Origin: Pseudomonadota bacterium
Lineage (GTDB): Bacteria > Pseudomonadota > Gammaproteobacteria > Pseudomonadales > Azotimanducaceae
Direction of reading: 5' to 3'
Assembly: GCA_027621895.1 (NCBI GenBank)
Contig: JAQCAK010000125.1
Location: 1 to 6,273, forward strand
Length of the DNA stretch: 6,273 nucleotides
Every line of letters starts with the position of its first letter. The first letter of the stretch is position 1. The position numbers were made by a program, and so were the translations under genes. Of the stretch, positions 1-6,273 are shown piece after piece. Under the pieces are notes generated by a model. That model saw only the letters and a list, made by a program, of their open reading frames with translations, was not told the origin of the DNA and did not search any database.

Positions 1-179
1 GGTGCAGAAATCCCGTACTTCACCAGGTCCTCGCAGATCTTTGGACCAAATGTCAGCACCGGCACATAGTGGTTATCCATGACATCAAAGTGAACAATAT
101 CAGCCCCCGCGTCGATCACCGCGGAGACTTCCTCGCCCAGCCGGGCAAAGTCCGCAGACAGGATTGAGGGTGCAATCAT
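1..179 (-). CDS. rpe: Ribulose-phosphate 3-epimerase, N-terminal part (cut by left edge)
   Basis: Cytosolic enzyme that interconverts D-ribulose 5-phosphate and D-xylulose 5-phosphate in the pentose phosphate pathway. Only the first 59 codons are in the window (the family is usually about 220-230 residues). The translation opens MIAPSILSADFARLGEE, the first beta strand of this TIM barrel, and continues with HFDVMDNHYVP. Relative to known epimerases, Ser5, His30, Asp32 and Met34 fall at the active-site serine, metal-binding histidine, catalytic/metal-binding aspartate and active-site methionine, with the expected spacing. The start is uncertain: ATG at 179 gives a short but acceptable N-terminus and has only a poorly spaced GGAA before it, whereas an in-frame TTG at 203 would add eight residues and has GGAG nine bases upstream. 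The gene lies about 105 bases downstream of murU on the same strand and could be read from the same transcript. Identification is firm; the start is not. Confidence 0.94.
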   Translation of the reverse strand, partial: MIAPSILSADFARLGEEVSAVIDAGADIVHFDVMDNHYVPVLTFGPKICEDLVKYGISA

Positions 180-284
180 GATTTCCGATGACCTGGTTTC
201 CAACTTGAGCGGCTCCGACGCTGTAAAGCCGCGAGTTTACCGGCTGGAAGAGACCAAAGCTAACAACCCCGATTGGCTGATGGC
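180..284 (-). other. murU-rpe intergenic spacer
   Basis: A spacer of about 105 bases separates the murU stop from the rpe ATG. I see no hairpin followed by a T-run that would act as a terminator, and no good -35/-10 pair, so readthrough from murU into rpe is possible. The only structure noted is a small inverted repeat near the rpe start. An in-frame TTG at 203 could place the first 24 bases of this spacer inside rpe. Confidence 0.5.
209..232 (-). promoter_or_regulatory. Small inverted repeat before rpe, near a possible ribosome binding site
   Basis: GCGGCT at 209-214 is complementary to AGCCGC at 227-232, with a 12-base loop. In the rpe messenger the 3' arm would overlap part of GGAG (216-213), the likely Shine-Dalgarno sequence if rpe starts at TTG 203. 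It could therefore mask that site. A six-base GC-rich stem can arise by chance and no T-run follows, so it is not a terminator. Function is speculative. Confidence 0.2.
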
Positions 285-998
285 CTAGACCCCGGGGTTT
301 GCCGTACCGAGATCAGACAGCAGTTGCCGGTAACGCCCGGGTGTACCGACATCACACCAGTATCCCTGGTGGATTTCCCCGGTCAGCCTGGAATCTGCTA
401 TCGCCTGATTGAACACCCGGCGCAGGGGGAAGTGTTCGTCCGATTCAGTACCGAGCAGGTCGGGATGAATGACGCCGACGCTGGACCAGGTCATACCCAC
501 TTCAGGCGGATGGCCCGGATTCTGCTGCCCGGATTCTACGATTCGAAGAAATCCCTGTGGGTCGATGGAAAAATCTCCCCCCGGGTGATGTGGCGGATTC
601 GGGACCATCACCAGTCTGCCAAGCGTCCCCGCCAACAACGGCACTGCCAGCGCCGAGAAATCCAGATCAATGTAGATATCAGCGCTGACGACCAGGAAAG
701 GTAATGGGCCCAGCAGCGGCAAGGCCCTGCGGATTCCTCCGCCGGTTTCCAGCAGGGTCGATTCCTCGGAATACTGCACAGAAACACCGTACCTTGATCC
801 ATCACCCACCTGCTCCCGGATCTGTGATCCCAGGTAATGCAGATTGATCACGACCTCTGTAAAGCCAGCGGCACCCAGCCGTACAAGATGGCGTTCAATC
901 AGGGTAGTACCACCGATAGGGAGGAGCGGTTTCGGTAATCGGTCCGTGATTGGTCGCAGCCGCTTACCGAGACCGGCGGCGAGCAGCATCGCCTTCAT
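285..998 (-). CDS. murU: N-acetylmuramate alpha-1-phosphate uridylyltransferase
   Basis: Cytosolic nucleotidyltransferase that joins UTP and MurNAc alpha-1-phosphate to give UDP-MurNAc, the last step of the AmgK/MurU peptidoglycan recycling shunt. The 237-residue protein is a single Rossmann-like nucleotidyltransferase domain. It has the nucleotide-binding signature LAAGLGKRLRP (residues 6-16), KPLLP (23-27), the ETGGG motif (84-88), a metal-binding aspartate at 107 within SAD, PHHPGGDF (136-143) as in MurU proteins, and CDVGTP near the C-terminus (215-220). A general sugar-phosphate nucleotidyltransferase is the alternative, but the tandem with amgK strongly favours MurU. The ATG overlaps the amgK TGA (ATGA) and lacks a clear Shine-Dalgarno sequence, so translation is probably coupled to amgK. 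One oddity is alanine where I would expect glycine before Asp107. It is slightly longer than the roughly 223-residue Pseudomonas protein as I recall it. Confidence 0.93.
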   Translation of the reverse strand: MKAMLLAAGLGKRLRPITDRLPKPLLPIGGTTLIERHLVRLGAAGFTEVVINLHYLGSQIREQVGDGSRYGVSVQYSEESTLLETGGGIRRALPLLGPLPFLVVSADIYIDLDFSALAVPLLAGTLGRLVMVPNPPHHPGGDFSIDPQGFLRIVESGQQNPGHPPEVGMTWSSVGVIHPDLLGTESDEHFPLRRVFNQAIADSRLTGEIHQGYWCDVGTPGRYRQLLSDLGTANPGV

Positions 999-2020
999 GG
1001 CTGTGCCGACCGTCGGAACCGGGGCTCCACCTCGGCCTTCATCCAGCCATGAAAGTCGGCCAGCGCCGGGTCAGGATAGTACCCTGATGCCTCGATCAGA
1101 TAGTCCAGAACCAGTGGTATATCAGCCAGGTACCTGGGTTTACCATCGCGAAGATTGAGTCGACAGAAGATCCCCGCACATTTCAGGTGACGCTGCATGC
1201 CCATCAGGTCAAACCAGCGCAGCAAAGGTGCGCTCGCATCGAGCGTACCCGCCATCTGCAGGCGTTGATGGAAATCCGCTACCGCCCGTTCAACCAGATC
1301 GCGGTCAAAGCGGTAATAACAGTCCTTGTAAAGAGAAACCAGGTCATAGGTGACAGGGCCGATCACGGCATCCTGGAAATCCAGTACCGCGGGTGTCTCT
1401 TCACCCGCCAGCATCAGGTTTCGGCAGTGGAAGTCGCGATGCACGAATCGCGCGGGTTGCTCGAGAGCGCTTTCCACCAGCAGTTCGTAAACCGGTTCAA
1501 GGAGCTTTCTTTCCTGGGCGGCTGGCCTGAGACCCAGCTGTCGATCAAGAAACCAGTCATGAAACAGGGACATCTCGTCCATGAGACGCTGGCAATCATA
1601 AATCGGCAGGTCAAGATCCACCGCCTGCATACGGACAATCGTCGCAACCGCGCGATCATAGATGTCATCAATGATGGAGGGGTTGGACCGGATTTCCTGC
1701 AGGTAAAGCTGGTCTCCCAGGTCGGTGATCGCCATGAATCCCTGCTCCAGGTCCGCAGCCAGCAGACGCGGGCAGTTGATACCTGCAGCCAGCAGGGCCC
1801 CGGCGATACGAACAAAGCTGTGGTTGTCCTCATGCTCTGGCGGCGCGTCCACGAACACGATACCCTCGGCACCGCTGGAAAAACGGAAGTAACGACGAAA
1901 ACTCGCATCGTCGGACACCGGGCGCACAGGTGCGTCTGCACTTACCTGAAGATCGAGCCCGGCCCGACTGGACCGCGCCCACTCGGCAAGCGCAACAACC
2001 CTTGAATCTGACTTCTGCAA
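995..2020 (-). CDS. amgK: Anomeric MurNAc/GlcNAc kinase
   Basis: Cytosolic kinase of the aminoglycoside-phosphotransferase fold that phosphorylates N-acetylmuramate (and GlcNAc) at the anomeric carbon with ATP, supplying MurU. Numbering from the TTG start (341 residues), SDDASFRRYFR lies at 36-46, ITDLGDQ at 98-104, the catalytic loop HRDFHCRN at 194-201 (catalytic base Asp196, Asn201) and the metal-binding DFQD at 214-217. The APH-type catalytic loop plus the murU neighbour identify it; older annotations may say 'aminoglycoside phosphotransferase', but an antibiotic resistance role is not indicated. The start is uncertain. GTG at 2065 would add 15 residues but lies upstream of the transcription start predicted from the minus-strand promoter and lacks a Shine-Dalgarno sequence. 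TTG at 2020 has only a distant AGG, but it puts the N-terminus where Pseudomonas AmgK appears to begin. The stop overlaps the murU start by four bases. Confidence 0.92.
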   Translation of the reverse strand: MQKSDSRVVALAEWARSSRAGLDLQVSADAPVRPVSDDASFRRYFRFSSGAEGIVFVDAPPEHEDNHSFVRIAGALLAAGINCPRLLAADLEQGFMAITDLGDQLYLQEIRSNPSIIDDIYDRAVATIVRMQAVDLDLPIYDCQRLMDEMSLFHDWFLDRQLGLRPAAQERKLLEPVYELLVESALEQPARFVHRDFHCRNLMLAGEETPAVLDFQDAVIGPVTYDLVSLYKDCYYRFDRDLVERAVADFHQRLQMAGTLDASAPLLRWFDLMGMQRHLKCAGIFCRLNLRDGKPRYLADIPLVLDYLIEASGYYPDPALADFHGWMKAEVEPRFRRSAQP

Positions 2021-2038
2021 ACTAAATCGACTGACCTG

Positions 2039-2068
2039 CTGACATGAATACTTTATTATCCCCACAAT
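2039..2068 (+). promoter_or_regulatory. Predicted sigma-70-type promoter for lptD-surA-pdxA
   Basis: CTGACA (2039-2044, five of six matches to TTGACA) is followed after 18 bases by CACAAT (2063-2068, four of six matches to TATAAT). Transcription would start near 2075, leaving a leader of about 25 bases before the lptD ATG. I did not find a sigma-E type GGAACTT element, although lptD is a sigma-E target in E. coli. The -10 match is modest, so this is weaker than the opposing promoter. Confidence 0.35.
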
Positions 2069-2084
2069 GCTTTGATCGGGACAA
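2055..2084 (-). promoter_or_regulatory. Predicted sigma-70-type promoter for amgK-murU
   Basis: Reading the minus strand, TTGTCC (2084-2079, four of six matches to TTGACA) is followed after an 18-base spacer by GATAAT (2060-2055, five of six matches to TATAAT). Initiation would fall near 2048, giving a leader of about 28 bases to the TTG at 2020 and excluding the GTG at 2065 as start codon. It overlaps the core promoter predicted for lptD on the other strand. Assigned by pattern only. Confidence 0.5.
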
Positions 2085-2091
2085 ATGCTTT
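2064..2091. repeat. Direct repeat ACAA(A)TGCTTT in the lptD leader/promoter
   Basis: ACAATGCTTT (2064-2073) recurs as ACAAATGCTTT (2081-2091); the shared AATGCTTT octamers begin 18 bases apart. The first copy overlaps the predicted lptD -10 element and the second overlaps the start of the amgK -35 element. It could be a tandem operator or a chance duplication in a short AT-richer stretch. No known regulator site is recognised. Confidence 0.3.
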
Positions 2092-2099
2092 AGCGCGGT

Positions 2100-4469
2100 A
2101 TGACTTTATCTATCCTGACCAGGCTGCTACCTCCTGCACTGCTGTTCGCCTGGGCAACCAATGCCAGTGCGCAGACCGCTGCTGAAATCGACTGGGTCCA
2201 ACGGGACGCGGGCACGTGTTCCGGTGAATACGTCCAGCCTGAATTCCCGGTTCGCGGCGATGCCGGCGACGGCCGGGTTGACGCGGTAGCAGGCAGGATC
2301 GAGCACGTTCAGGATGACAACACCACCCTTTCCGGCGGATTCGAACTGACCCGGGAACAACGGCGGCTGCAGGGTGATTTCGCAACCCTGGATGCCAGCA
2401 CCGACCGGTACGTCGCAGAAGGGCAGATCAGGTTACGGGAACCTGACCTGCTGATCACTGGTGAGCGAATAGAAGGAGACCTGTTCTCCGGCACCGCCAT
2501 CATTGACAGCGCCAGCTTCCTGCTCCATCAACAGCGACTGCGCGGGACAGCCACCAGACTCGAAAAGCAGAGCAGCGGTGAGGTGTCCATTGCCGATGGC
2601 ACTTTTACCACCTGCGATCCTGAAAGCAATGCCTGGGCGCTGTCCGGCAAAACCATCCTGCTCAAACCCGAACAGGGCTATGGTGTTGCGCGAAACGTCA
2701 AACTGGCCGTCAAGGACGTGCCCGTCGCCTGGTTTCCCTACCTGCGGTTCCCGCTGGATGACCGGCGCCAGTCAGGCATCCTGGTCCCATCGCTCGGCAA
2801 TGACAGCGAGGGTGGACTGGACCTTGCCGTGCCCTACTATTTCAACCTTGCACCCCATATGGATGCCACCTATACCCTGCGAACCCTGGCAAAACGCGGC
2901 ATCATGCATGAGGGCGAGTTCCGGTTCCTGACCCGACAGACAGACAACCTGGTAGCAGCCACTTTTCTGCCTGATGATGATGTTTTTGACGACCGGACCC
3001 AGGTCAACGCCACGAACCCCGGGCAATTCGAGAAGCAGAACCGGTGGCTGGGTCATATCCAGCACCAGGGCCGGTACGGTCGACTGTCTACCCGGATCAA
3101 CTATGCGTCGGTATCGGATATCGATTATTTCCGGGACCTGGACGGCTTCACTGCGACAGACTCGGATTTTGATCGGTCCATGGACCTGAATGACTCTCCA
3201 GCCCTGCTGCGACACGGCATGGTGAGTTACTCACGCCAGCACTGGCAATCCCGCCTCGAGCTCAGGAATTTCCAGCAACTCAGCCAGAATCGCGCAGAAC
3301 AGTATGAAATACTCCCGCGCCTGACCCTGGCCGGCCAGCGCAGGTTTGGCGGTATCGTCACTGAAGGAAAGATTCAGTACACCGAGTTCGATTTGAAAGA
3401 CAACAGCCGCGCCACGGGTTCACGTACCGTGGCCGATGCCGGTGTTTCACTCCCGTTCCGGCGTCCGTGGGGCTACGTTACGACTGCAGTTCAGGTTTAC
3501 CATCGCAACTACAGCCTCGACAACACCACGGCCGGGATGCCGGACAGCCCGTCAATCAGCACCCGAAGCGCGTCCGTTGATGCCGGCATTTACCTCGACA
3601 GGCAGGTCAACTTCCGCGGCACCTCCATGACTCAGACGCTGGAACCCCGTCTTCACTACCTGTACGTGGAAGAGGATGCCCAGAATGATCTGCCGGTGTT
3701 CGATTCAGCCCTGATGACACCGTCTTTCGACAGCCTGTTCAGGAACCGCCGCTACACCGGTTATGACCGTATCGGCGATGCAAACCGGTTCGCCGCGGGT
3801 TTGACCACCCGATTCCTGACCCCGAGGGGTCAGCAGGTCTTTTCAGCCAGTGTCGGGCAACTGTTCCATCTGGAGGACCGGCAGGTCAGCTATGGCGAAC
3901 CTTTACGCACCGATCTCACGGCAGACACATCGCCTGTGTTTACTGCCCTGAACCTGCGTCTGGGTCGCTTCAGTGCAGTGGCTTCCTATGAATTCGACGC
4001 GAACTCCGGTCAGTCAAACCGGTCGTTCACCGCGCTGCGATACCGGGGTGCCAACCAGTCCATCTTTAATGTCAGCCATACCATGACCGACCAGGACGTC
4101 CAGCGAAATGCCTCTTTCCTGGACGAGGAAGAAACGGATCTGTCATTTATCTGGCCCCTCAGGGACCGCTGGCACCTGATTGGCCGATGGAACTATGGCT
4201 GGGACAGTGGTCAAACCATAGAGTCCATGCTGGGAGTCGAATATAATGACTGCTGCTGGAAAGCGAGGGTCGTGTTTCGCCGCAACCTTGACGAACCCCG
4301 GTTCGTCACCGTGACCTCGGCCACCGGTGCGTCACAGCTGGTCACGGATCGGCGGGCAGACAGTGGTATCTATCTTGAGATCCAGTTGAGGGGTATCGGG
4401 TCCCTCGGCGGCAGACTCGACTCGCTGCTGAGAGACGCCATTCCCGGTTATGAAACGACAGGACAATAA
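2100..4469 (+). CDS. lptD: LPS-assembly protein LptD (outer-membrane LPS translocon)
   Basis: Outer-membrane beta-barrel that, with the lipoprotein LptE as plug, receives LPS from the LptA bridge and inserts it into the outer leaflet. It has 789 residues (E. coli about 784). A signal peptide covers residues 1-24, with a likely cut after N-A-S-A. An LptA-like (OstA) periplasmic domain spans roughly 55-190, followed by the barrel. Family motifs include WFPYLRFPLDDRRQSGIL (211-228), LEPRLHYLYV (514-523), FDSLF (543-547), YDRIGDANRF (555-564) and the C-terminal GIYLEIQLRG and IPGYE. It has exactly four cysteines: C40, C172 and the adjacent pair C718/C719, matching the E. coli arrangement (31, 173, 724, 725) that forms the two inter-domain disulfides needed for function. 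The ATG is fixed by an in-frame TAG three codons upstream (2091-2093), but no Shine-Dalgarno sequence is evident. It is the first gene of lptD-surA-pdxA and its stop abuts surA. Confidence 0.97.
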   Translation: MTLSILTRLLPPALLFAWATNASAQTAAEIDWVQRDAGTCSGEYVQPEFPVRGDAGDGRVDAVAGRIEHVQDDNTTLSGGFELTREQRRLQGDFATLDASTDRYVAEGQIRLREPDLLITGERIEGDLFSGTAIIDSASFLLHQQRLRGTATRLEKQSSGEVSIADGTFTTCDPESNAWALSGKTILLKPEQGYGVARNVKLAVKDVPVAWFPYLRFPLDDRRQSGILVPSLGNDSEGGLDLAVPYYFNLAPHMDATYTLRTLAKRGIMHEGEFRFLTRQTDNLVAATFLPDDDVFDDRTQVNATNPGQFEKQNRWLGHIQHQGRYGRLSTRINYASVSDIDYFRDLDGFTATDSDFDRSMDLNDSPALLRHGMVSYSRQHWQSRLELRNFQQLSQNRAEQYEILPRLTLAGQRRFGGIVTEGKIQYTEFDLKDNSRATGSRTVADAGVSLPFRRPWGYVTTAVQVYHRNYSLDNTTAGMPDSPSISTRSASVDAGIYLDRQVNFRGTSMTQTLEPRLHYLYVEEDAQNDLPVFDSALMTPSFDSLFRNRRYTGYDRIGDANRFAAGLTTRFLTPRGQQVFSASVGQLFHLEDRQVSYGEPLRTDLTADTSPVFTALNLRLGRFSAVASYEFDANSGQSNRSFTALRYRGANQSIFNVSHTMTDQDVQRNASFLDEEETDLSFIWPLRDRWHLIGRWNYGWDSGQTIESMLGVEYNDCCWKARVVFRRNLDEPRFVTVTSATGASQLVTDRRADSGIYLEIQLRGIGSLGGRLDSLLRDAIPGYETTGQ

Positions 4470-5759
4470 ATGAAATTTTTCTTGAACAAATTCAGTGCAG
4501 TTGTGCTGCTGACACTGGCTGCCAGCAGCAGCCAGGCGGCCATGGTGCTGCTTGACCGTATCGCCGTCGTTGTCGACGAAGATGTCATTATGATGTCTGA
4601 GATCGAAGACCGGATGCGAACCATCAAGGCGCAACTTGCGGCCAGTGATGGCAACCCGCCACCGGATGACGTGCTGCGCAAACAGATTATCGAACGCCTG
4701 GTTATTGAGAGCCTGCAGCTCCAGACAGCCGACAGGGCGGGAGTCAGGGTGAGTGACGACGAACTCAACCAGGCCATGGCAGGTATTGCAGCACAGAACA
4801 ACATGACACTGGAACAGTTCCGCACGGCCCTTGCCAGGGACAATGTTTCCTGGTCACAGATGCGCGAACAGGTACGGCGGGAATTCGCCATCAGTCGTGT
4901 TCAACAGGGCATGATGCGACGACGGATCCAGGTCAGCGAACAGGAGATCCAGAACTTCCTCGCCTCCGATATTGGCCAGGCGGTCACCGCTGATGAGTTT
5001 CAACTGGGCCAGATACAGCTTTCCCTCCCACCGACTCCCTCGGCGGATGACATTCGACAGCTGCAGAAAAAGGCGCAATCACTCTATGACCGACTCCAGG
5101 CCGGCAGCGACTTTACCAGCCTTGCCATCGAATATTCCGATGGACAGAACGCGCTGAATGGCGGTGACATGGGTTGGCGAAAGCCGGTTCAGCTGCCCAC
5201 GATTTTCTCTGACCTGGTTGAAAACATGGCCGTCGGCGAAATCCGGGGACCGATCAAGAGTGGTCGCGGATTCCACATTATCAAGCTGCTGGACCGTCGT
5301 GGTGCCGAGGCCGAGGGGCAGATCGACCAGACCCAGGTCCGGCATATTCTGGTCAAACCCAATGAGATCCGGAGCGACCAGGAAGCCTATGAACTGGCGG
5401 ACAGTCTTCGCCAGGAGATCATCAACGGAAGGGACTTCGCAGAAGTCGCCAAACTCTATTCCGATGACCCGGGCTCTGCATTAAGCGGCGGTGACCTTGG
5501 CTGGAGTCGGGCCGGTGTGTTTGTCCCCGAGTTCGAACAAATGATGAATGACACGGACATCAACGAGGTCAGTGAAGTATTCCGGTCACAGCATGGCTTC
5601 CATTTTCTGGAGGTGACCGGGCGACGCGTGGAAGACTTCAGCGACATGTTCCGGATGGGTCAGGCGGAAAACTATCTCAGGAATCAGAAATTCGATGAAG
5701 AACTCGACAGCTGGCTCCGCGAGATCAGGGAAGAGGCCTTTGTCGAAATCAAGATCTGA
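4470..5759 (+). CDS. surA: Periplasmic chaperone / peptidyl-prolyl isomerase SurA
   Basis: Periplasmic chaperone that carries unfolded outer-membrane proteins, including LptD, to the BAM complex; it also has parvulin-type prolyl isomerase activity. It has 429 residues (E. coli 428). A signal peptide (hydrophobic 8-20, cut near Q22-A-A24) is followed by the conserved opening LLDRIAVVVDEDVI (27-40) and a helical SurA_N domain to about 170. Two parvulin domains follow: the first about 175-276, with YSDG, GGDMGW and GFHIIKL; the second about 288-386, with HILVKP, YSDDPGS, GGDLGW and GFHFLEV. A C-terminal helix (about 390-429) completes the chaperone core. Both isomerase domains look complete. ATG directly follows the lptD TAA, and AGGA six bases upstream (4460-4463, inside lptD) is a good Shine-Dalgarno sequence. 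Its end overlaps the predicted pdxA start. Confidence 0.97.
   Translation: MKFFLNKFSAVVLLTLAASSSQAAMVLLDRIAVVVDEDVIMMSEIEDRMRTIKAQLAASDGNPPPDDVLRKQIIERLVIESLQLQTADRAGVRVSDDELNQAMAGIAAQNNMTLEQFRTALARDNVSWSQMREQVRREFAISRVQQGMMRRRIQVSEQEIQNFLASDIGQAVTADEFQLGQIQLSLPPTPSADDIRQLQKKAQSLYDRLQAGSDFTSLAIEYSDGQNALNGGDMGWRKPVQLPTIFSDLVENMAVGEIRGPIKSGRGFHIIKLLDRRGAEAEGQIDQTQVRHILVKPNEIRSDQEAYELADSLRQEIINGRDFAEVAKLYSDDPGSALSGGDLGWSRAGVFVPEFEQMMNDTDINEVSEVFRSQHGFHFLEVTGRRVEDFSDMFRMGQAENYLRNQKFDEELDSWLREIREEAFVEIKI
5727..5736 (+). promoter_or_regulatory. Ribosome binding site deciding the pdxA TTG start
   Basis: The purine stretch AGGGAAGAGG lies inside the last codons of surA. AGGGAA ends seven bases before the TTG at 5740, a good spacing, whereas no in-frame ATG or GTG exists near the conserved PdxA N-terminus. 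It is the main evidence for the TTG start. Confidence 0.6.
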
Positions 5760-6273
5760 TGATCGTCCAACCCTGATCATCACGCCCGGGGAACCCGCGG
5801 GCATCGGACCGGACATCTGCCTGAACGTCGTCGGTCTGCATGATCACGGAGCCCGTCTCATATTCGTCGCAGATCCGAAACTTCTGGCACAGCGCGCCAG
5901 CCAGCTTGGCATTCAATGTCGTTTCAACGATATCACCGGGTCGTCATACCGCGATGATGCAATGAACCTGCACCCGGTATCCTGCGCTGCGCCTGTTGTG
6001 CCCGGCGAGGCCAGTACCGCAAACGCATCCTACGTGCTGGCGACCCTGGAGGAGGCCGTGCGCTACTGCCTGGCCGGCGACGCCCAGGGCATGGTGACCG
6101 GACCCGTCAACAAGGCGATCATCAACGACGCAGGCATCCCGTTCAGCGGGCACACAGAATGGCTGGCAGAGAGAACGGGTACACCCAGGGTCGTGATGAT
6201 GCTGGCCGGTGGAAACCTGCGGGTAGCGCTGGCCACCACTCACCTGCCGCTGTCAGCAGTACCTGCCGCACTG
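5740..6273 (+). CDS. pdxA: 4-hydroxythreonine-4-phosphate dehydrogenase, N-terminal part (cut by right edge)
   Basis: Cytosolic NAD-dependent, metal-dependent dehydrogenase. It oxidises 4-phosphohydroxy-L-threonine to a product that decarboxylates to 3-amino-2-oxopropyl phosphate, the partner of deoxyxylulose phosphate in PdxJ-catalysed ring closure (pyridoxal phosphate synthesis). The window holds 178 codons of a family usually about 330 long. Motifs: ITPGEPAGIGPD (14-25), the start typical of PdxA; TGPVNK (120-125); FSGHTEWLAE (135-144), with His138 the expected metal ligand; and ATTHLPLSAVP (165-175), containing a second conserved histidine. The frame has no ATG or GTG before the conserved N-terminus. 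An ATG overlapping the surA stop at 5759 is out of frame and stops after five codons. TTG at 5740, preceded by AGGGAA, gives MSKSRSDDRPTLIITPG and overlaps surA by 20 bases, implying translational coupling. Identity is firm; the start is probable. Confidence 0.95.
   Translation, partial: MSKSRSDDRPTLIITPGEPAGIGPDICLNVVGLHDHGARLIFVADPKLLAQRASQLGIQCRFNDITGSSYRDDAMNLHPVSCAAPVVPGEASTANASYVLATLEEAVRYCLAGDAQGMVTGPVNKAIINDAGIPFSGHTEWLAERTGTPRVVMMLAGGNLRVALATTHLPLSAVPAAL

Noticed and set aside
273..704. A 143-codon plus-strand frame opposite murU
   Set aside because: It is antisense to the well-supported MurU, with composition typical of a shadow frame and no motif.
1187..2005. A 272-codon open frame on the plus strand opposite amgK
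   Set aside because: It is entirely antisense to a protein with clear kinase motifs, and its translation shows no recognisable domain. Long antisense frames are common in GC-rich DNA.
995..2020. Aminoglycoside resistance phosphotransferase
   Set aside because: The fold is shared, but the adjacent murU, the ATGA overlap and the back-to-back lptD are the signature of the cell-wall recycling kinase AmgK.
2772..3215. A 147-codon minus-strand frame within lptD
   Set aside because: It lies inside the LptD barrel region and has no independent support.
4448..4891. A 147-codon minus-strand frame at the lptD/surA junction, rich in Ser and Leu
   Set aside because: It is antisense to the surA signal peptide and N-terminal domain; its hydrophobic look comes from the reverse of those codons.
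5944..6243. A 99-codon minus-strand frame near the right edge
   Set aside because: It is antisense to pdxA, whose conserved motifs (TGPVNK, SGHTE) lie on the plus strand here.
1..6273. A novel defence, mobile or secondary-metabolite system
   Set aside because: All coding space is taken by six recognisable core genes. I see no integrase, transposase, repeat array, tRNA boundary or obvious change in base composition.

Overview
The window is chromosomal DNA from a gammaproteobacterium of moderately high GC. The evidence is the gene order lptD-surA-pdxA transcribed back to back with amgK-murU, an arrangement known from Pseudomonas and relatives, together with the protein motifs. No genus can be named from the sequence alone. 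There are no mobile elements, tRNA or rRNA genes, CRISPR arrays or phage genes, and all six genes look intact apart from the two cut by the window edges.

Left half, minus strand, reading right to left: amgK (sugar kinase) overlaps murU (nucleotidyltransferase) by four bases. About 105 bases further on comes the 5' part of rpe (ribulose-phosphate 3-epimerase), which runs off the left edge. AmgK and MurU form a cell-wall recycling shunt: MurNAc is phosphorylated at its anomeric carbon and then converted to UDP-MurNAc, bypassing MurA/MurB. Rpe belongs to the pentose phosphate pathway and is probably only a positional neighbour.

Centre: a short divergent control region (about 2021-2099) holds one plausible sigma-70-type promoter on each strand. 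The two core promoters overlap, and a direct repeat lies nearby.

Right half, plus strand: lptD (outer-membrane LPS translocon), surA (periplasmic chaperone that helps fold LptD and other barrels) and pdxA (pyridoxal phosphate biosynthesis). They are packed with no intergenic space: the lptD stop abuts the surA start, and pdxA appears to begin at a TTG inside the end of surA and runs off the right edge. LptD is a classical SurA client, so chaperone and client are made from one transcript.

I found no convincing sign of an undescribed system. The points worth a second look are start-site choices (pdxA, amgK, rpe), the overlapping divergent promoters, a direct repeat before lptD, and a small motif change in MurU.
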